Part shown: positions 11,225-21,930 of the stretch, one piece after another
How positions within the stretch are numbered: the stretch's first letter is position 1
Layout: each line of letters begins with the position of its first letter
Source: Acanthococcus lagerstroemiae
Lineage: Eukaryota; Arthropoda; Insecta; Hemiptera; Eriococcidae
Direction of reading: 5' to 3'
NCBI GenBank assembly: GCA_031841125.1
Contig: CM063108.1
Coordinates: 8,787,683-8,851,682 of the forward strand
DNA: 64,000 nt
Notes under the pieces: generated by a model
Seen by the model: only the letters and a program-made list of their open reading frames with translations
What the model was told of the DNA's origin: nothing
The model's database searches: none
Made by a program: the position numbers and the translations under genes

Positions 11225-11730
11225 TTTTATTAAGCCTTTATACAAGTCCAACGACGGTTGAGCCTCATTATTCATCGTCGTCAGCGTCCCTCTGATTCGA
11301 GGATGCCTTTCCAATCATTGCGGCTGCCTTCTGAGATGCATCCGGGTATGACTTATCATCACTATTTTCGACTTAATTTGACGACGGCAGGAGTGACACT
11401 CCAGCAGTTGGGTCCCAGCAGATTCAGTCTGCCGGTGCTGCACATGTGCTCCGAAGACCCCACCACTGTTACAGCAGATTCCTCTCCAAACTGTACGGTC
11501 CAGACTTGCAGCTTCCCAATTCCAGCAACACCAGCGTTCTTGAGTAGGGAGTGGGCTACATCCTTGTACCACCTGATCTGGTCACCAGATATTCTCGAAA
11601 CGCGGGCGAGCTCTCCATAACAGACTTTATTTGGGAGCCTTTGGATACGGCCAAGCCAACCGAGCTGATTTTGAGCCAACCGATACTCAATGGTTGGGAC
11701 ATTTGCTCGTAGCCGTGCAGTGGAGTTAGA
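11225..11730 (-). pseudogene. LINE 3' end encoding a C-terminal C2H2 finger
   Basis: On the minus strand one frame reads QLGWLGRIQRLPNKVCYGEL and RISGDQIRWYKDVAHSLLKN, the post-RT region of a non-LTR retrotransposon (LxWLGHVxRM..., RW.D..K..L). After a frameshift near 11540 it continues NWEAASLDRTVWR, then ECHSCRRQIKSKIVMISHTR with a second histidine two residues on. That gives C-x2-C-x12-H-x3-H, the zinc finger often found at the C terminus of such elements. The stop is followed by a short 3' tail ending near AATAAAACATAG. It is a distinct LINE type from the copies at 21.9 and 29 kb. Confidence 0.8.
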
Positions 11731-11735
11731 GATGC

Positions 11736-11760
11736 ATTATTATTACTATTATTATTATAC
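11736..11760. repeat. (ATT)n short microsatellite
   Basis: TATTATTACTATTATTATTATA, immediately next to the duplicated segment. Confidence 0.9.
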
Positions 11761-12050
11761 ACTACAAAGCGCACAACTTTAAATCGCTGCTTTTGATAGC
11801 CGTTTCATTGAGAGGCAAAAAAAAAAAAAAAAACACGATGAAAGCAGAGGGTGATGGAGCGAGACGAAAAATACTGACGATTTGCGAAAACGATGTACAT
11901 GAGGAGGGCGAAAGGACTGAAAGACGTTCGACGGAAGCTGAAGTCCACGTATAGGTCTACATAGTCGGGTTGACTTTTTGTGCGGCGAGAAGAAAAGATT
12001 TATACCGGGTCCGCCACTAGGCTCCACCGTTACAGCATTAGGTACGTTTT
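11752..12050 (+). repeat. Direct duplicated segment, copy 2 (mate 5290-5555)
   Basis: It carries the same ordered landmarks as 5290-5555, with small insertions such as an A17 tract at about 11818. Copy 1 runs into a LINE fragment on its right; this copy has a LINE fragment on its left. Confidence 0.7.
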
Positions 12051-12515
12051 GATATCGTCGTACAACAGTTTATTGAAATTTCCAACAAAAACGTCTTAAA
12101 AAGGACGGCGAGGCGAAAAGACGAGAGAGCAAGAGCGGCCGACGGCGTTCCACGTCGTTTTTAAAGGTGCCCACAATTTATGAACTCGATTCACGTTCCC
12201 AGTTATGGCCGGCGCGCGGATATCCCGAAATTTCCTTTTATAATCGGGTGGGTGTAAAAATTTGCAGGGAAAAAAAGTAGGAAGGTATAAGAAAAGTAAA
12301 CGTGAAACGCTCCCGAGCAGCGAGGTCGTTGAATTCGTTAACCGTCAGCGAACATCCGTTATTTGGCTGCTACAAAGGCGAACATTTACTTCGGCCTACG
12401 TTCCTTTTACACCGGAAAATGGATTAATGTTGATCAACGCGAAAGTACATACATTGGCGAAAGCTTTTTCGATCGCATTTGGGGGATGGTGAAGAATAAT
12501 GTCACCGATTCGGCG
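12051..12515. other. Unassigned; GC-richer than neighbours
   Basis: Contains CpG-bearing sequence (GAGCGGCCGACGGCG, GGCCGGCGCGCGG) and short open frames, but no recognisable protein or RNA. It may be unique host DNA. Confidence 0.35.
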
Positions 12516-12518
12516 ACT

Positions 12519-12905
12519 GAGAAAAGTCAAAAGCTAAAATCTGATACTCGAATCGCGATTTCAATCTCGCTTAAAGTGTTCCCTTTTTTTGGCAAACCGA
12601 GGTCGAATCTCTCTACGTATTAAAAATCTGACTGCCCTCTCTCCACTCGAAAAAACTCCAGCTGATAAAACATTAAAATCTAGTATATGAGCTGTGATTT
12701 CAATTTGGCCTACGATGTTACCATTTTTGCAAACCAGGATTCAATTCCGTTACATTTCTCGCTCTACACCCGAAAAAAGTCCTGCTGACGAGACATCAAA
12801 ATCTGGTACTTGAATCACGATTTCAGTTTAGCTCAAAGTGGTACCATTTTAACTCTTTCTACGTACTGAATATCTGATTCCATCTTCTCCCGACATGATA
12901 TCAAC
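12519..12905 (+). repeat. Three degenerate tandem units, about 126-139 bp
   Basis: AAAATCTGATACTCGAATCG at 12535, AAAATCTAGTATATGAGCTG at 12674 and AAAATCTGGTACTTGAATCA at 12800 each lead into a GATTTCA(A/G)T tract, a TTACCATTTTTGCAAACC-like stretch and TCTCTCTACG or equivalent. The AAACTCCAGCTGA / AAGTCCTGCTGA segment separates units. Confidence 0.75.
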
Positions 12906-13735
12906 TTACGGGTAATTCTACAGGAAATCGGACAAAAAACACACTTCTTTGACTTCATATATTTCTTCTTGTTTCAACATTTCTCTCTCACGAAGTTGGT
13001 GTACCCGTCCAAAAAATTTTCTGACCGACTTAGTGGCGTATGGCAATTTTCTTTGACACGCTTACTTTCTCCACTTTGAGCTAGAATATCTGGAAAACTA
13101 GTTGACGTAAGAAACGGGATCAAAGGTGACTCGAAAGGGAAAAGAAAGTTCTTTCCTACACTAGGGGCTCGGCTGAGAAAAAGGTATACAAATTGTAATT
13201 TTTGTGTACAGTCGAAATGTCTGATTTGCGTTTTCGTTAAGATCAGCTACTTCTAAATTTTCGGAAACAGCAAAGGTAACTCGGAAGCGTATTCGTTATA
13301 AAAGGGGTAAGGGGGAAAAGTGGTATCGATGTTTTTCAAAATACAATATCATCACGATCCTAGAATCATCAAATACTACCTACTTCATAAAGCAGGGTGT
13401 CCATTCTTGTTCGGAAATAATTTTCCCTGACTTTTCCAGGTTTTCCAGGTCAATTTTTCCAGTTTTCCAGACCCTTCAAATACAAATTACACGGGGGGTC
13501 AAAATTTCTTCGAACATCGTGAGTGGCGAATATCGTCAATCATTCCACAAACTTTTTTTTACTACCGTGTGCTTATGAATCTGTGGCATAGGGGGTGTAA
13601 ACATTTAATGATGGAAATGAAAACGCGCTCTATAGGGTGCAGCGTGGTGCAATGTCAATTAAAGATTTTATAGATTTTTTTTCGTGTAACTTAATGCCGA
13701 CCGTGAAGGGGGGGGGCTGAAGGAATAAATTCTAA
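12906..13735. other. Unassigned; includes a CAGGGTGTCC end
   Basis: At 13393 CAGGGTGTCCATTC opens a stretch with a repeated TTTTCCAGGTTTTCCAGG motif, which looks like the end of another CAGGGTGT-type element. No opposite end was located. A G9 tract lies at 13708. Nothing else recognised. Confidence 0.35.
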
Positions 13736-13830
13736 AATTGATTTATAGGTTTTCGACGTCGCTGTATTCGATTTTAGGAATAATTTTTGGATCCTGTCCC
13801 TCCTGGTGCGACCAATGAGGTAGCAAGAGC
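13736..13830 (+). repeat. Dispersed single unit of the 121-bp repeat
   Basis: TTGATTTATAGGTTTTCGAC, then GTCGCTGTATTCGATTTT and a gap leading to CTGGTGCGACCA, parallels the units at 18660-19020 (TCGATTTATAGGTTTTCAAG, GTCGCTAAATCCATTTTT, TGGGTGCCATTA). Confidence 0.6.
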
Positions 13831-16650
13831 GTAGGACAAGCAATGGTTGACTCGGAATTCACCCTTTCTAATTAGAGCCACCGAATAGGGTAAAAATAGT
13901 TTTATTTATTCAAAGTGTTGCTAATAGAAAATAAAGTCGTAAAAATTTCTCAATTGAAAAAGCACGGGAGCTTAAATCTGGTCCGGATTAAAAATCGGCA
14001 GCGATATTCGAAATCAGCGACACAAAATCACCCCTATTTCGATACTTCGTGCAATTTTTCGCCGGAGAAGCTGAATTCGTATTACGCCAGTGCTTTGGAA
14101 GAGGTCGGATAAAAATCTGAGACAATATTCGGAATCAGCGACTCAAGAGCTCGGTTGGCTATCCTGTCCAAAAAATTGACTTTAGAATCTCGTAGAGAAT
14201 TTGGAACTTGAGGAAAACTAGAGTAACCGGAATTAGCTCCTCTCTCGTGGAGACTGAATGGTTTAGGGGGAGGGAACATAACTATTAAAATGAATTCTGG
14301 AACCCAGGTGAAAAAGCTGCAGCATATCTAACGACAAATGCTATGACAGTAAAAAGGTGGAAATCCTACACATAGAAAACTACACAAGGAAAATAAAATT
14401 AAAAGGACAACTAAAGATAATAAAAGCAAGAACAAAACAACCTAACAAACACTACAACTCCAACTTCCAAAGCGAGAACCTATTCAAATTAATAACATAA
14501 CACTCCCTGATTGGACAGACTACAAAGCACAGACAACCAATAGGAACACACACCAAAAAGATTTACTATACGGTATTACACATTACTATAAAATACAGGA
14601 GAACAGGACCAACAAGAAGCAATGTTAGGGAACTCTACTGAAGATGGCGTAACAGCTGAAAGCGCAATGGACAACAAAAATAGAAAAGTTGGCACACCCT
14701 AAAACAGAAGAGGTATTATTATTATTCTTATTGTTATTATTATTAAGCATTTGTTTCTTTTGTATAATTGCCAAATTGAGGTTGTCAATTTCAGCACTAA
14801 AACTGACGATTCATAATAAATGTTCTGCTAGTAAATTCCAGGTATCCAGTTCAATTTTTTACGTTCGTCTAATCGCCTCATGCATTCGTTCAAGTATTAC
14901 CAATTACTTCGACTTAAATTTTCTACCGATTTGAGTGCGAGCATGTGTGTGTGTTTAAAAATAAAACTTTCAACTGAATATAGTTGAATTTCCAACTACA
15001 GCCCTAAATTTCACGATTATAAAATTTCCAACTGAAAATCGCTGGATTACCAACTACAGCCTTGCATTTCATGTTTCTTTGGTAGATGGGAAGCCTTCCC
15101 CCTGCCCCTTCGATTACGATGGTTCTACTACATATGAGAGGGTCTAGTCGAAACAAGCTCAACTTTTGTCTGATAGTACAACGTGCTGGAGTAACGCCGA
15201 ATCGTGAACGTTATTATTGTGTTTAGAAAAGTCGTAAAATCAATTTTAAGTCCTCGTTAAACTTTATCGGTTAGAAAAATTCATTACCACGTATCGGGGT
15301 AACCAGCACCATAAAACGTCGTATCGTCCTCCAGAGTTGGAGCGCGTCTACATACCAATCGGACGAGCAGAGTTCGGTGCTGCACAATCGCCCTCAAACG
15401 TTAATTTTAATTACGAGAGCGGCTGCGATACTTGAGAAACTGTGAACTGATGCGATGATCGTGCGCTCACAACATCCACTAAAATGTGCTCGATTTTTGG
15501 TCGGCGTTTTGGGGGGGAGGTTGACGGCGCGGGTGCGCGTTTACAATAATTACAATTAACTGTAATACGATTAAGTATCCGAAAAGTAGAAGCGTCGCGA
15601 ATTTGACCGCCGACTGGGGCGGCAAGTACCCGCCACGACCAGAATCCGTTCACCAAAATCTCATGGTTTATTTATGGCACTTCGTTCGATGGAAACAGCA
15701 GTGGAAAACATTTATGCGCTTTGAGAAAGTGCCATTTTATGACCAACTTCTAAAACGCGCTCATAACTCACTATCCGCTACTCCGCCCCCCGTTCGGCCG
15801 GCGGTGAAGTTCCCTGTTGACTGAGCGCGCGTGATTTATTCACGAGTCGATGAACTTTTCGCGCAATTTCAATTCGTTCATCGCTTTCCAAAGCGAGAAT
15901 GTACTCATCCGTGAGAAAGCATGAAGGTAATTACCGTCGTTCTTCGCGGTCGATGGTTACCGCAGGACAGTTTTATTCACTGGAACGGAGGGGGCATCTT
16001 ACAGGGCTGGATTTCCTAGTGAGCAGACGGGAAAACTGCCTAGAGCGGCAAAATTTGACAACCAAAAAAAAAAAGTCACAGGGTGAGATGGGCGAAAAAA
16101 AAAGTCACTGAACGTTTTTTGCTTAGCGAGGTGGAAGGTACCCGTGTCTACAGGCAAGACCTTGCCCGGTATCATATTTTTTCTATCAACTTTTATTTCG
16201 TACCACCTCCTCCCCCGTTCTCGCCAATGCTAAAAAACAGGGATGAGGGACAGCAAAATACTAAATTCAGCCGTGGTGTTTAAGTCTGCTCTTGATTCAT
16301 AATGCAAATCTAGCTAATAAAATATCGATTTCTATTTTTTATTTCATTAGGGTTACAATTGAAGCAAGGCAATCGGCTGTATTAGTGTAGACAATAAAGA
16401 CTCAGATATCGATTGAAATTGAAGAAAAAGCGAGCAAGTTGAAGTATGAAATATATCATCTGGACACCATTATAATTACTGTCATACCCCCTCTTCCGAA
16501 TAAAAAATCAACATGAAAATTGTTATTCTCGGTGTGCATACTACATAGAATGGGAAACAAAAAACACGACTTTTACACAATTCACAATTTTTTCCGATTT
16601 TGGTACGGCGGAGGAGGAGTGAGCACACCCTTTCTAATCGAAAAGCTTAC
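13831..16650. other. Unassigned stretch with minor repeats
   Basis: 13970-14160 has two GGATAAAAATC..ATATTCG(G/A)AATCAGCGAC units. 14710-14745 is a TTA/TTG microsatellite. 14960-15075 is a two-copy tandem (CAACTGAAWATMG, then CCAACTACAGCC, about 57-bp period). 15400-15880 is GC-richer and may be unique sequence. No gene is recognised. Confidence 0.4.
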
Positions 16651-17007
16651 GTGACCTGGAATCATGGAAAGTGCCTTTGGAGTCAAAAAATAATTTTTCG
16701 CTTTCTTGATGATTCTTATAGAAAAAGATCATGCTCTGTCGAATGAAACAAATCACAGCTTCCTATCTTCATTAGTTTTAAATTGCATTTGAAAATTACG
16801 TCAAAGTTTAAAAACATTAGTTTACCTGGCGTCGTGTGAAACGGGCCTACAGGAATGACAGAGAACAAGAGTTCGAAACGCGTTTGTTATAGCAACGCGT
16901 AAACGCTACATCACAGATGCGCACCTTTACCACCTTCTCACCTTCACACTCGTTTATCTCAAAAACCTGTTTTCACACGAGAAGCACATTTCATGATTCC
17001 TGGTCAC
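16651..17007 (+). mobile_element. MITE GTGACCTGG family, copy 1 of a head-to-tail pair
   Basis: Starts GTGACCTGGAATCATGGAAA and ends TTTCATGATTCCTGGTCAC, inverted termini of about 25 bp. The interior carries GGCGTCGTGTGAAACGGGCC and an ACACTCGTTTATC stretch. 357 bp, no coding capacity. Confidence 0.88.
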
Positions 17008-17009
17008 AT

Positions 17010-17362
17010 GTGACCTGGAATCATGAAATGTACCTCTGGTATCAAAAAATCATTTTTCACTTTCTAGCCAATTCTTATAGAAAAAAATCACCATCTTTCA
17101 GAAGAAACAAATCGTAGCGTCCTATCTTCATTAGTTTTTCCTCAAATTGCACATAATAATTACATTACAAAGTCTAAAAACATCCGTTTACATGGCGTCG
17201 TGTGAAACGGGCCTACAGGAAATGACAGAGAACAAGAATTCGAAATGCAGTAAACGAACCACCACAGGTGTACACGATATGTACATCTGTGCGCACCACC
17301 ACCATCATCCCATCTTTACACTCGTTTATCGCACGAGAGGCATATTTCATGATTCCAGGTCA
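17010..17362 (+). mobile_element. MITE GTGACCTGG family, copy 2
   Basis: 353 bp, the same orientation as copy 1 and separated from it by AT only, so the joint reads GGTCACATGTGACC. It has the same internal landmarks (GGCGTCGTGTGAAACGGGCC, TACACTCGTTTATC) and ends in ATGATTCCAGGTCA. It is followed by an A19 tract (17396-17414) and then LINE sequence. Confidence 0.88.
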
Positions 17363-17419
17363 GATACTTTATTAATGCAAAGTAACTGAAATTTCAAAAA
17401 AAAAAAAAAAAAAAGTTCT

Positions 17420-17703
17420 TCTATGGTAAGGCAGAAGAAGTTGACGAAATTTTTAGTGAGTTATTGAGGCATGCTGGGGAAGTAATTAAAAAAAAATCAT
17501 ATGAATTAATTTGCAGAATGTACAAGGAAGGAGATATGCCAATAGATTTCTAGAAAAGCAGGTTAATCACACGTATCAAAGATTCTAATGAGGATAATAA
17601 ATGAGAGATTGCACAAAAAAAACGGAAGTAAGGGTGGAAGAAAATCGGTTTGGATTCAGAAAAGGTAGAGGAACTAGGAAAGCAATTTTTGTTCAAAGCT
17701 TTT

Positions 17704-17743
<40 letters not shown>

Positions 17744-18110
17744 GGATACATGTGTAGCATTCCTATAGTATTAGAAAAAGCTTCTGATGATATTGAATGG
17801 TCAAAAATTTTCCAAATATTGAAGGAGATAGGAATTAAGTATAAAGAAAGAAAAGTAATCGGGAACTTACACGGGGATCAAAAGGCTAACATACAAATAG
17901 AGGATGGAGTGGGAGAAGCCAACATTCAAAAAGGAGTAAGACAAGGTTGCTGTTAGTCACCAGTGTTGTTTAACTTATTTACAGAGAAAGTAATTGAAGA
18001 AATGAATGGAAGGAAAGTAAGTGTGATAATGATAATACAAGGGGGAGACGGTTAAAAATGATAAGGTTAGCCGATAACATTGCAAAATTGGAAAGAAGGA
18101 AAGCAGAACT
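17420..18110 (+). pseudogene. Second LINE type: reverse-transcriptase fragment
   Basis: Readable pieces in order: VDEIFSELLRHAGEVIKKKS and CRMYKEGDMPIDF (RT fingers), VEENRFGFRKGRGTRKAIF, KASDDIEWSKIFQILKEIGI (motif A, normally F.DxEKAFD, here decayed), IGNLHGDQKANIQIEDGVGE, then NIQKGVRQGC and SPVLFNLFTEKVIEEMNGRK (motif B), and MIRLADNIAKLERRKAE (motif C, YADD-like box decayed to LADN). KGVRQGC and the spacing identify a non-LTR RT different from the 21.9-kb copy. It has stops, frameshifts and a 32-base A run (17708-17739). Pseudogene. Confidence 0.88.
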
Positions 18111-18388
18111 AAGAACACGTGCCGCAAGCTTGCTCCCCTTCATATGTGAAAATAATTGACTTTGACTTCTTCCACTAAATTTCATTTTTCCACCCAGTTT
18201 GTAATAGTAAGGTGGACACAAGTTTTGGTTTGGTATTTTAATAGTTGATGACTCTTGAAGGGGAGGGGGCTGAAAATAAGGCTCAATCTGGGTCCAAGAA
18301 TTTACAACTTTTCTCCTTCATAACAGATTTCATTTATAAGTTTTTCAAGTCGCTGAACCTATTTTCGAAGGTGGTTTTTGATTTAGAC
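18111..18388. other. No feature seen
   Basis: AT-rich sequence between the LINE fragment and the SINE; nothing recognised. Confidence 0.4.
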
Positions 18389-18613
18389 CGGGCCTGGTTG
18401 GTCGAGTGGATAGCGCGCTGGTCTCAGAATCCGTACATCCCGGGTTCGAACCCACAGAGCAACTCACTACCTCACTACATTTCAACCTAGACCGGTTTTT
18501 CGGCAAGACGAGAAGAGGGCTAAGGCACCCTAACCGCCTCCCAGACGTCTCTGAGGTAATGCTCGAGAGGGCGGATTCCAGGGCTTGGGTTGAGCGAAAA
18601 AATTAGAAAAAGA
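18389..18613 (+). mobile_element. tRNA-derived SINE, copy 2
   Basis: GGTTGGTCGAGTGGATAGCG (A box) and CCCGGGTTCGAACCC (B box) are followed by the same body as copy 1: CAACCTAGACCGGTTTTTCG, GAGGTAATGCTCGAGAGG, GCGGATTCCAGGGCTTGGG. It ends AATTAGAAAAAGA just before a C10 tract. The middle CGGAGGTC segment of the head is changed to CGTACATC. Confidence 0.9.
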
Positions 18614-18659
18614 CCCCCCCCCCAGAAGAATGCCACTCAATGAGACTGGACTCTCTTTT

Positions 18660-19020
18660 AGATATCTTTTGAGCTGACCGTTGATTTATAGGGTTTCAAT
18701 GTCTCCGAATTCGCTTTTTGGGTTCACTTTTCGCTTTGACCAGTTGGGGTACCACTGAAAGGACCCCAACCCCCATTTAAGTCGTTTCTTCGAGATAATA
18801 GTCGATTTATAGGTTTTCAAGGTCGCTAAATCCATTTTTAAGTTCATTTCTTTGTTTACGTTCCCCTGGGTGCCATTAGAGGAGAATGAACTTACATTTG
18901 GGTCGCTTCTACGAGACAGCGATCGATTTGTAGGGTTTCAAGATCATCACATTCGATTCCTAAGTTAATTCTCTGATAGGCTTCCTTAGGTACCACTAAA
19001 AGAAGCGGAGATTCAAGTTG
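18660..19020 (+). repeat. Degenerate tandem repeat, three 121-bp units
   Basis: TTGATTTATA at 18681, TCGATTTATA at 18802 and TCGATTTGTA at 18923 are spaced 121 bp apart. Each is followed by GGTTTCAA, a TTCGCTTTTT/ATCCATTTTT/ATTCGATTCC stretch and a GGTACCACTGAAAG / GGTGCCATTAGAGG / GGTACCACTAAAAG block. A lone unit lies at 13736. Confidence 0.88.
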
Positions 19021-20969
19021 ACATTCAATACACAGATATTACAGCATTGAATCCAATTTCTTAATGTAGCTTTCGAACCAGCCTCTTGAAATGCTGCAAG
19101 GTTGTCCTCTCATTTGCATAATACGACATGTAAAGGAGTCTCGAATGGAACTACAAAGTGCAATATTCATCACTAAGTCAATTTTTCACTCCCTCTGAAA
19201 AGAAAATTCTGTAGACAACCCTCTGGACAACGACGATGCGCATTAATGAACACCTCCTCTGTAAGATAAATCAAATGAGTAAATATGTTTTAGCAAATTC
19301 TGAAATCCTTTACAAAATTTTCCCATTTTCTTCAGAACATTACAAGTATTTTACAGATGATGAGCATTCGACCGAAAACTTGAGAAAATAAAATATTATC
19401 CTCTAAAATGTATGTTCCTTTATGTACCCTTCGGAAATCTCAGCCCTCCATTCGCTCAAAAATGAAGCAATCGAGAGTTATCGACAGGAAAAAATGAATT
19501 AGTCTTTTCAAACTTTTCCCCTCGTCTCACAAACAACCCTGTCAAGGGGATACCCCGGGCCGGGACTTTCAAAGGGGGCTCGATATTTTTAAAAGACCTG
19601 AATTTCAATCATACTGTACATCAAATCAGCAATCACTCCTCACACCACGAGATAATCCTCTTATCCAGTAGCTTATAACTTTTTCCCCACCTAACAGAAG
19701 AACAAATTGAACTGGAAGGAGAAGGGGGTCTGCGGAAATTCCCCGAGGCCCTCTTTTTCTCTCTACGGGGCTGCTCACAAATATGAATTCGCTGCAGCCC
19801 AACGCCCTGTACGTTTCTCATTGAAGGCCTTGTTTTTCGGCTCGAAGGAAGTCTGCGATCTTCCGGCAATATCTAAAAAATGAACCCTCGCCTTTGTCCT
19901 CATTCTCGAATTTTCGCAATGAGCAAATTTCAAATTTCCCGTCTGCATTGATACCGCTTTTCAGCCCAGATAAGTCGCTTATATAGGCCGCAAAATCTTG
20001 GACGGAACTCTGGCGAAGAACGAAAAGGTCGCACTACCGACGGCTATCAGATGGTGGAAGAGTGACGGAGGAGGGGTGAATTGATGTAAATTCCCGCGCA
20101 ACTTTCAAAACCGTACAATGAAACCTCTCGCCGCACCTGTAGATAAATGTTAATTGCGCAGTTTTAATATCCATCATCAGCCACTTAAACGAGAACGAGG
20201 GTATTTTCGAAATTATTAATGTTCGTCGTCACCAGCGGTGCCGCATAAATTAACGACCTTCTTTGCGATCAAAGCGAGAAATAATAACAGTTTAATTAAA
20301 AGAAAGAACATAACTGATTAGCATTTAGGCTTAAAATGGCGCAGTAATGGCCGCCAATCGGTAAAAGGTTGGCTCATTAACACTTTTTTCTTCCCTTTCG
20401 CGAGTTTTCTTCGAGAAGAAGTCACTTGGAAGCGCCGATGTCGGCAGTTACCGCATGCGTAAGAACGATTATTTGATACAAGGGGAGAGGGAGGGGGAAT
20501 CCGCCAAGTGACAAGATTAGCGAACATTTTGCTTCGCTTGTCGACGAGGAAAAATTCAGCAACAGCGAATTTTTTTCATCAGCCTACCATCTTCTTTCAT
20601 TTTAACCACATATTAAGGTACTCATACTTCAAAACGGAGTGTAGCATAGGCGGATCGAAGAAGGGGGGCTTGAGGGTCCCCCCTCGAGCTTGATTTTTAA
20701 ACTTAAAAGTACAAAATAACCCGCCACTAGATAGTCTTTATTTAACCTGAGCCCCAAAGCACCCCTTTATTTAGCCTACGAAGACCAAGCAGACTCTGCC
20801 TTAGGTTCGGATAACAATTTTCGGCTTCGGTTATTTGATCAGCGTAAGCAACTGGTTTTCGCTTCAGTCGTTCTGTCTGCCCTGGACCATCTCTTTGATC
20901 ACGTCGCTGTCTGTTTGTTTCGCATCTGTCAATCCATCTGTCGGCCTATCAGTCTATCTTTCTGTGGCT
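19021..20969. other. Unassigned; no gene recognised
   Basis: Low-CpG AT-rich sequence to about 19400, then mixed-composition sequence with short open frames of no recognised family. 20860-20960 is a degenerate CTGT/CATC-rich tract. 20650-20690 has the GGCGGATC..GGGGGG type of sequence often seen at repeat ends. Confidence 0.35.
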
Positions 20970-21930
20970 GCACCCAAATTTAGTTCCGAAATAGTAATGT
21001 CGCAGCTGAGTTTAGTCCGCGCAAGTAGTCCGGTTTAGTCCCGTAACCTTATAGGCGCCTGCAAGTAGGTAGTAGGCTATTCTGACAGTGTACGCCGAAT
21101 TATCGAACATCCACGAGACGGTTGCAAAGGGGCTACCTTCTTCACAGGTTCGCGGCTGTCGCTTCCACCAAGCTCAAAACTGGTGGCGACACATTCAAAA
21201 ACTAGGCCTGACTACAGCGTACATGGACAAAGACTCGGAAGGCGACAACTTCTCGAAGCCGTTTTTCGGTCTCCCTTTCCTTGCTCCACGTGAAGTACAG
21301 GATTGCTTTGTGGAGGACCTCATGACCACTCAGCCGCAGAACACCCAGATCCAGAAGTTCTGAGATGATTGTAGCTTCCCACCGATCATGTGGGCAGAGT
21401 TCAGTGTGATCATAACTAGAACTACAAATGCGTGCGAATCATTCCAGAATGTTTTATGCGGCCCATCCCAACACTTTCAAATTGATTCAAGTCCTCTTCG
21501 ACGTTCAATGAGACGTTTATGAGGAAACGTTCGACATACACCGTCCACAGAGGAGACGTAACGCTACTGACAAGGAGTCGAGTGTATGAATTCTCATGAC
21601 GCGGGGTGAAGTAGGAGAGTTGAATAGGCGCCTGGAATATTTAAAAAACGTGTTTACGTCAAGTCCCCCTCCCCACGCTGAACGTGCTTTCTTTTTTTCG
21701 ATTTTTTCATGACGATGCAACAGCTGATATGACGTTCCCTACAAAATTCTATTTTCGGAAGACCAGGTAAGTCGACCTCCTCGCGGTATCTTCTGGATAA
21801 TGCTAACAGGCTTACAAAACTGCGAGGGGCTAAACTCGGACATCGTTGCGGACTGAACCCGGCCTTTAACGTGAGACTAAACTCGGTAAAAAAAAAATCA
21901 CGGGACTAAACTCGGAACCGAACCGGACTT
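20970..21930 (+). mobile_element. Candidate Mutator-like element remnant
   Basis: A transposase relic lies between clusters of the same short motif in opposite orientation. GAGTTTAGTCCGCG and GGTTTAGTCCCG occur at about 21007 and 21032. GGGGCTAAACTCGG, GAGACTAAACTCGG and GGGACTAAACTCGG occur at about 21827-21917. These look like subterminal repeats. Exact ends and a target duplication were not found. The right side is overrun by a LINE at about 21930. Confidence 0.45.
21088..21532 (+). pseudogene. MULE-domain transposase fragment
   Basis: The frame reads LSNIHETVAKGLPSSQVRGC, RFHQAQNWWRHIQKLGL, FFGLPFLAPREVQDCFVEDL, then a stop at 21361, and resumes FPPIMWAEFSVIITRTTNAC and ESFQNVL. After a frameshift near 21450 it reads AAHPNTFKLIQVLFDVQ. 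The order GCRFH.xQ.WWR.IQ.LGL, FGLPFL, (F/V)EDLM, FPP.xWAEF, TTNxCESF, HPNxF.xI.VL is the C-terminal half of the MULE transposase domain found in Mutator-like elements and their domesticated relatives in insects. The catalytic N-terminal part is missing. One stop and one frameshift make it a pseudogene. Confidence 0.85.

Noticed and set aside
5290..12050. LTR retrotransposon with 270-bp LTRs
   Set aside because: The direct repeats lack TG..CA ends, primer-binding site and polypurine tract, and no gag, protease, integrase or RNase H motif lies between them.
17396..17739. Poly-A runs as LINE 3' tails
   Set aside because: The 32-A run at 17708 lies inside the RT coding relic, and the 19-A run precedes the LINE; neither is at a 3' end.
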